A stretch of DNA of 64,000 nt from Dipteris shenzhenensis (taxonomy: Eukaryota; Polypodiophyta; Polypodiopsida; Gleicheniales): assembly GCA_047967505.1 (NCBI GenBank), contig CM106538.1; one strand, 5' to 3'. Each line of letters opens with the position of its first letter. The stretch's first letter is position 1. Of this stretch, positions 58,100 to 64,000 are shown in pieces. The notes below the pieces were generated by a model, which saw only the letters and a program-made list of their open reading frames with translations, did no database searches and was not told the DNA's origin. Both the position numbers and the translations under genes were made by a program.

Positions 58100-60996
58100 C
58101 ATTGCATGGTATTGCAGCTCCTAAATTGCAGGTCATTTCAGCAAGGCAGTTGGCCAAAGAGCTCAAGAGGGGCAGCGCCATATATGCATTAAATGTGTCA
58201 GTAACTAAAGAAGGTCGCACTCCCCGTGTTGATGATTGTGATATGCAGAGTTTGCAGATGTGTTTGCTGATTTGCCACCATAGTTGCCTCCGAGAAGCGA
58301 TGTAGATCATGCCATAGTCTTGGAACCTGGCAATAAGCCAACCAATAAGGCCCCATACCGACTCTCTAAGGTAGAACGGGAAGAAGTGGCAACTCAAGTG
58401 AGGGACTTACTTCAGAAGAGTTTCATCACTCATAGCACTTCTCCTTTTGCATCCCCTGTGCACCTGGTGAAAAAGAAGGATGGTTCTTACCGTATGTGCA
58501 TTGACTATAGAGACTTGAATAAGGTCACCATCAAAAATAGGTTTCCAATCCCCAAGATAGATGACCTGTTGGATAAACTCAAGGGTGCTCAGTTTTTCAC
58601 TAAGATTGATTTGAGGTCCGGCTGTCATCAGATTAGAATGAAAGCTGGGGATGAGCACAAGACAGCCTTTCGCACACAGAGAGGACTGTATGAGTTCAAG
58701 GTGATGCCTTTTGGATTGACCAATGCACCAGCTACCTTCCAAGCACTCATGAACAAGATTTTGCAGCCTCTCCTTTTCAAATATGTGCTGGTATTTTTTG
58801 ATGACATCCTCATTTACAGCAAGGATAAGCAGGAGCACATCAAACATGTCAAGCAAGTGCTGGAAATTTTGAGGTTGCATCAGATTTATGCTAAAGCCAG
58901 CAAATGCACTTTTATGGCACAAGAGGTTGAGTATCTTGGTTACATTGTGAGCAAGGATGGCATTCGAGTGGATCCTGCAAAGGTGAAATGCATTTAGGAT
59001 TGGCCGCAGCCACGCAACCCTACTCAGTTGAGGGGATTTCTAGGTCTTGCTTCCTTCTACAAGCGCTTTATTCGCAAGTTTGCCAAGAGGGCAGCCCCTC
59101 TGACAAACCTTTTGAAGGAAGAATGCTTTTATGTGGTCTACAGATGCACAGCGCAGCTTTGAAGATGCACAGCGCAGCTTTGAAGACCTGAAATTCACCC
59201 TCACTCGTGCTCCTATGTTGGTATGCCCTGATTTTTCACGTACTTTCATTGTGGAGGCAGATGCCAGTGGCAAAGGATTAGGGGTTGAGCTAAGACAAGA
59301 ACACGGGGTAATTGCTTTTGAAAGCAGGAAATTGGATTCCAAGGAACTAGATTATCATGTGTATGATCAGGAAATGTTCGCTATCCTCCATGCTTTCGAA
59401 AAATGGCACCACTACCTGTACGGTAGCAAAATCAAGGTTACGGATCATAGGACACTCAGGTATTTCCTTACGCAGCCCAACTTGTCAATGAAGCAGAAGA
59501 GGTGGCTGGCTAAGATTAAGTCTTATAATTTCGACATCAAGTACAAGAAAGGGAAAGAAAACGTGGTTGGGAAAGAAAACGTGGTTGCAGATGCCTTATC
59601 CCGTATGTGGGCTTGCAGTTTGTCTGCCATTTCTACCATCTACCAAGAGTGGATTCATGGTATTCAAGAGGAATACATGCAGGATTCTAAGGCAGCTCCC
59701 ATATTTGTGGAGTTACAGAGGCCATCAAGCCAGGGGCATGCTGAATTTAAGCTGCAAAATGGGCTGTTGTGGTGCACGGACAGAATTTATTTGGTGCCAC
59801 ATTCAAAGTACCGACTGCTGGTCTTACAGGAAATGCACTCATCTCCTATGGCAAGACATGCGGATTTGCCCTGCCAACAAAATAAAGTGGACAACCGGTT
59901 ACCCGTGGGTCTCTTGCAGCCATTACCTATTCCAGAAGGCAAATGCACTCACATTGCTATGGATTTCATCACAGGGTTGCCTTCCACAAAGTAGGGATGG
60001 AATAGCATTTTTGTGGTGGTTGACAGAATGACAAAGCAGGCCCATTTCATACCCACTAAGACCCGTTATTCAGCATCACAGGTTGCTTGGCAGTTCATTG
60101 AGCATGTTTTTAAGCATCATGGTTTCCCTCGGGAGATTGTCAACAACAGAGATGCAAAATTTATGGGTCACTTTTGGTAGGAGTTATTTACAGCAGTGGG
60201 TACTTCTCTTACACATAGCACTGCTTACCACCTTGAGACGGATGGACAGTCAGAAAGGGTGAACAAATGGCTGGAGGAGTATTTGAGGCATTTCTGTCAT
60301 GACACATAGAAGTCTTGGGATAAGTGGTTGGCACTTGCTGAATTTTGTTACAACAGTACCAAGCACATCTCTATTGGCATGAGCCCGTTCGAGGCTATGT
60401 ATGGATGCACAGTGGGTATGCCATCTTTAGTTGCAAACATGGCTGTGAAAAATCAGCAAGCAAGAAATGCCTTGGGGAGAATGGATGCCCTTCTGCAATT
60501 GGCTAAAAAGAATATGCAGGATGCCCAAGCCAAGCAGAAGAAGTATGCGGATGAACGCAGGAGGTATCTGTCTCTTGAAGAAGGGGATTATGTGCACTGA
60601 CGCCTCCATAAGAACCGTTAGGCCTCGCTGAAGGGTAACACCAACACGAAGCTTGCTTACAGGTATTACGGTCCCTACAGGATTATCCGCAAAGTTGGCG
60701 AGGTGGCGTATGAGTTGGAACTACCCAAGACCACCAGGATTCATAATGTTTTCCATGTATCCTTACTGAAGCCACATGTCGGATAGCATGTCCAAGTCCT
60801 TCCTGAGCTACCACCTATGGATGATGAGGGCCACATACTCTATGTTTTGGAGCGCATCATGGGTTTCAGGGATCACGTACTCCGAAACAAAGTCTACACC
60901 AAGTATCTTATCAAGTGGCAGGGACTCCCTGAGGATGAGAACTCATGGCAGCCAGAGAGCACTGTCCAGGACAACCCCTATCTCCTACCGGGATAA
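58100..60996 (+). pseudogene. Gypsy-D pol: RT, RNase H, integrase, chromodomain
   Basis: The best preserved pol here. A PR-RT linker (ISARQLAKELKRGSAIYAL) at 58137-58193 precedes RT 58284-58997: [33 protein letters not shown] and [13 protein letters not shown], with the catalytic box VFFDDILIY intact. A stop sits at 58996. RNase H (59131-59640) has FIVEADASGKGLG and VTDHRTLRYFLT. Integrase lacks most of its zinc domain: HSSPMARHAD passes straight to LPCQQNKV. The core has IAMDFITGLP, a stop at 59992, VNNRDAKF (second Asp), stops at 60178 and 60307, and [10 protein letters not shown] (Glu). IHNVFHVSLLKPH and a chromodomain (YLIKWQGLPEDENSWQPES) end at 60996. Confidence 0.92.
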
Positions 60997-61070
60997 TTAT
61001 TATTTGCTGTTTGCTGCACCTATTAACAGCCCGCATATGAAATTTTGAGGGAAAAATTCTATGGGAAGGG

Positions 61071-61320
61071 ATGGCTGTAATGAAGGGGAAAAAGAGGCCA
61101 AGTTAGAAGCCCTTTAGGTGGTAAATGTGGAGGGACTATATAAGTCTCCATCCACCCCCTACTATATAGCTTTTGATGTGACATCTAATCTTGTCTACTC
61201 TCCCTTCCTCCTTCCTGCCTACGCTCACACTCTCTCCTCTCCCTCTCTCTATCTCTCTATCCCCTCATCCTTCTCTCTCTTCCTCTCTCCTTTCCCTTCT
61301 CCTCTCTTCTCCTACCCACG
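61071..61320 (+). mobile_element. Gypsy-D LTR segment 1 with TATA box
   Basis: Follows the pol stop and a purine run (GGGAAGGGA). Contains TATATAA at 61137-61143 and then a long CT-rich leader. Repeated at 61646-61890. It is joined at about 61316 to integrase sequence (CACGGGTCTCTTGCAG), so it is not a normal LTR end. Confidence 0.75.
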
Positions 61321-61645
61321 GGTCTCTTGCAGCCATTACCTATTCCAGAAGAAAAATGGACTCACATTGCTATGGATTTCATCACACGGTTGCCTTCCAC
61401 AGAGCCGGGATGCTATAGCATTTTTGTGGTGGTTGACAGAATGACAGAGCAGGCCCATTTCATACCCACTAGAACACGTTATTCAGCATCACACGTTGCT
61501 TGGCACTTCATCGAGCATGTTTTTAAGCATCATGGTTTCCCTTGGGAGATTGTCAGCGACAAAGATGCAAAATTTATGGGTCACTTTTGGCAGTATTTAC
61601 AGCAGTAGGTACTTCTCTTACACCTAGCACTACTTACCACCCTGA
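61321..61645 (+). pseudogene. Gypsy-D integrase core fragment, second copy
   Basis: Copies 59908-60240. Reads LLQPLPIPEEKWTHIAMDFI, FVVVDRMTEQAHFIP, EIVSDKDAKFMGHFW. Here the stops present in the main copy at 59992 and 60178 are absent, so it derives from a less damaged relative. It ends where the second LTR piece begins. Confidence 0.88.
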
Positions 61646-61890
61646 AAAGAGGCCAAGTTAGAGGCCCTTTAGGTGGAAAATGTGGAGGGACTATATAAGT
61701 CTCCATCCACCCCCTACTAAGTAGCTTTTGATGTGACATCTAATCTTATCTACTCTCCCTTCCTCCTCCTTGCCTACGCTCACACTCTCTCCTCCCTCAC
61801 TCTATCTCTCTATCCCCTCATCTTTCTCTCTCTTCCTCTCTCCTTTCCCTTCTCCTCTCTTCTCCTCCCTTCCTTCTACTATTCTCTCCC
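61646..61890 (+). mobile_element. Gypsy-D LTR segment 2 with TATA box
   Basis: Nearly the same as 61090-61320 (GAGGCCAAGTTAGA, CTTTAGGTGG, TATATAA at 61692-61698, CATCCACCCCCTACTA, then CT-rich). It sits inside the integrase reading, flanked by near-identical words CTTCTCT(T)ACACCTAGCACT (about 61612 and 61915). Confidence 0.82.
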
Positions 61891-61914
61891 CATCTCCAAA
61901 TCCGCCCTTCCCCC

Positions 61915-62568
61915 CTTCTCTACACCTAGCACTGCATACCATCCTGAGACTGATGGTCAATCTGAAAGGATAAACAAATGGATAGAGGAATACCAAAGGC
62001 ATTTTTGTCATGATACCAAAGGTCGTGGGATAAGTGGCTTGCACTAACTGAATTTTTGCCACAACATCACTGAGCATCTCTCTATTGGAATGAGCCCATT
62101 TGAGGGAATGCATGGGTGCGAGGTGGGGAACGCTTTCATTGGTTGGAGACGTGGTTGTGAAAAATCGGCAAGCACGAGATGACTTGCAGAGGATGAAGGC
62201 CCTTCTAAAGAATATGCAAGATGCCCAAGCTTTCAAGTAAGGGGGTTATGTGCATTTACGTCTCCACAAAAATTGTTCTGCTTCACTGAAGGGGTAATAC
62301 TAACACAAAGCTTGCTCAACGGTATTATGGCCCTTACAAGATCATCCACAAGATTGGGGAAGTAACATATCAATTGGAGCTACCGCGCATCTCCCAAATC
62401 CACAATGTGTTTCATGTGCCTTTGCAAAAACCACATTTGGGTCAGCATGTACACATTCTTCTAGAGTTGCCACCTATGGATGAGCGCATTGTAGGTCTCA
62501 TAGATAGAGTACTTCACAACAAGGCGGCTAGAAAGCATTGTCCAAGAGCACCCCTATCTTTAGGCTGA
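61915..62568 (+). pseudogene. Gypsy-D integrase C-terminus, second copy
   Basis: Resumes the integrase at [17 protein letters not shown] (catalytic Glu) and continues with frame changes through SIGMSPFEGMHG, KNMQDAQA, YYGPYKI and IHNVFHVPLQKPHLG. The chromodomain is largely deleted: after PPMDE the sequence runs into a short unrelated end by 62568. Confidence 0.85.
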
Positions 62569-62664
62569 TCAGCATCAATTTGCTGTCTCAACACCCTTGT
62601 GTGACAGCCACTCATGTATTCACTTTTGATGTGACCTTATCCCACTCTCCTCTCCTACATTCCT

Positions 62665-62716
<52 letters not shown>

Positions 62717-63070
62717 TCTCCGGCGTACGCTCAGCCCCCTCTCTGTTGGCCTCTCCATCATATGCTCAGTCCCTCTCCATCATACGCTTAGCCTCTCTAT
62801 CGTACCCTCGGCCCCCTCTCCATTAGCCTCTCCACTCAACCTCGCGTTAGCGTTAGCCTCTCCAATTAGCCTTCGCTCAGCGTCACTAGCATACGCTCAA
62901 CCTTTCCGTTAGCTTTGCTCAGGCCCTCTCCATTAGTCTCTCCACTCAACCGCTTGGCCACCTCTCGTAGGGAGTAAACCCTAAGACACCCCAGCTTGCG
63001 CTGAACCCTTGACCCAGGTTGGGGGTCAGTCTTAGCAAAGGGGCTCCCAACACAAGCCACCAGATGAAGT
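62569..63070. other. LTR-like leader with (TC)n and degenerate CT-rich repeats
   Basis: CTTTTGATGTGACCTTATCCCACTCTCC near 62625 resembles the same point of the two LTR segments above. It passes into a (TC)n run at 62668-62712. 62740-62950 has irregular repeats of words such as CCTCTCCATTAG and TACGCTCA. No gene. Confidence 0.6.
62668..62712. repeat. (TC)n microsatellite
   Basis: About 22 uninterrupted TC units. Confidence 0.96.
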
Positions 63071-63074
63071 TCCT

Positions 63075-63452
63075 AAAACTATTTACTACGACCCCAGCCA
63101 GCAAGAGCCCTCCTATGCTTCCATGTATTCTCTACAGCAAGAACTCAGAGATGCAAACCTTCGCATTGCCTCTCTGGAGAAGACGGTTTTGGAAATGAAG
63201 AATAAGGGCAAAGAGGAAATAATTCAAGAAGTTCTACAGCAATGTAATGCAGCAGCCCCCGCACCACAGCTTGTGACCAAGGTACCGGAATTGGTTACCA
63301 CCCAGCTCAAGTCTACCCCCAAGCTTGTCAACCAGGTGCATGCGTTGACCTGTAATAGCGCCATACCTGGCCTACTCAAGGCAGGCAGAGGCGACGTGGC
63401 ACTCTCCATGTTCACTCGAATGATGAAGAAGAGGCGCCTCCAAAGGAGCTAA
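63075..63452 (+). CDS. Unidentified coiled-coil ORF, possibly gag-derived
   Basis: Open from at least 63060 to 63452; the first ATG is at 63123 (109 codons), but the frame is open upstream, so the true start may be earlier. Residues from MYSLQQELRDANLRIASLEK form heptads typical of a coiled coil. Next comes a Pro/Ala-rich segment, and then a stretch (CNSAIPGLLKAGRGDVALSM) that superficially resembles a PPR repeat. It follows an LTR-like leader and could be the start of a gag gene, or a captured gene fragment. I do not recognise a family and assign no function. Confidence 0.35.
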   Translation, partial: KTIYYDPSQQEPSYASMYSLQQELRDANLRIASLEKTVLEMKNKGKEEIIQEVLQQCNAAAPAPQLVTKVPELVTTQLKSTPKLVNQVHALTCNSAIPGLLKAGRGDVALSMFTRMMKKRRLQRS

Positions 63453-64000
63453 AGTGGGCTGCATCCAAACTATGTTGCACAATATTGAATGTTGATCCCT
63501 GGCCTCCCTGCTGCTCTGAATGCAGCCAATACTGAGGTACTGGATGGATACAAAGACTCCAGCAATAGGCCTTCAGATAGGGCTAAAGCCCTTCTAGGTT
63601 TAGCAGATGCCCAACCCAGTCAGCCTTACTGCCTTAATCTGCCATGTGGGAGGCCCGTTCTGGCCCGCCTACTGTAGTACTGCCTATTAAGCAACTAACA
63701 ATCCCCAATTTCTGAGGCAATCTATACAGCTTACAGGCCAGCCAAAAGGCCAGCCACCTCAGCCAAATAAGTGGCCAGAAAGCTCACCTGGTCTGGCCGA
63801 CCAACTGGCAAGCCCACCGACCAGCTGGCCGACCAACTAGGTCTGGCCTATAAAGGCACAAGCCCCTACACTCCTCTTGACAGGACAGGACCTGCAGCTG
63901 CTCCTCTTCTCCTCCATGCTTTGCTGCAGCCCCGCCTGCTCCACTTCTACCTCTCCTCTTCAGATCTGCTCCTCTCTGCCTCCTGGCTGCTGCCTTCTCT
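63453..64000. other. Unassigned end region with LTR-like promoter features
   Basis: A short ORF (63489-63677) has no known motif. 63720-63840 repeats words like GGCCAGCC and GACCAACT. A TATAAA at 63849-63854 is followed by a CT-rich leader, as in the Gypsy-D LTRs, so an LTR of another element may start here and run out of the window. Confidence 0.4.

Overview
The window looks like nuclear DNA of a land plant with a large, repeat-rich genome. The evidence is two plant-type spliced genes, plant CCCTAAA telomere-like motifs, initiator-Met-tRNA primer sites (TGGTATCAGAGC) in LTR elements, and chromovirus-type Ty3/gypsy, Ty1/copia, LINE and Helitron-like remnants. A fern or other large-genome seed-free plant is my guess; the sequence alone does not prove it. 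Only two genes look intact, both on the minus strand: a three-exon gene for a probable plastid-targeted membrane protein of unknown name (10661-11767) and a three-exon FRIGIDA-like gene (29841-32026).

Layout. 1-4906: a Ty3/gypsy chromovirus (Gypsy-A) running gag to chromodomain, broken by stops, with part of its 3' LTR. 4907-5420: a second fragment of the same family. 5577-6000: minus-strand copia reverse-transcriptase fragment. 6481-10650: a patchwork of two copia families with duplicated protease and integrase segments. 10661-11767: host gene. 12521-13890 (minus): PIF1-type helicase C-terminus running into an APE-type endonuclease, the arrangement of Helentron (Helitron2) elements. 13930-15060 (minus): a decayed, spliced OB-fold/zinc-ribbon gene. 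15.1-23.9 kb: no gene, but microsatellites, a degenerate interstitial telomeric tract and dispersed repeats. 23986-26620: a complete, gag-only copia-like LTR element with 342-bp LTRs. 29.8-32.2 kb: FRIGIDA-like gene. 33.6-36.1 kb and 44.2-45.7 kb: LINE remnants (endonuclease side and 3' end).

47613-54545 is a Ty3/gypsy element (Gypsy-B) with a perfect 5-bp target duplication, an LTR packed with inverted TTGAC/GTCAA motifs and a leader packed with ACGTGGC motifs. 55270-62560 holds two more chromovirus families (Gypsy-C, Gypsy-D), including a mosaic in which LTR pieces alternate with integrase pieces. The last 1.3 kb has an unidentified coiled-coil ORF and a TATA-containing LTR-like stretch.

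The retroelement genes form one theme: Gag, protease, RT/RNase H and integrase of copy-and-paste elements, nearly all disabled. The clearest leads for something unusual are the Helentron-like helicase-endonuclease with an adjoining OB-fold gene, the regulatory-motif arrays of Gypsy-B, the gag-only element, and the LTR/integrase mosaic. I see no CRISPR array, tRNA or rRNA gene.
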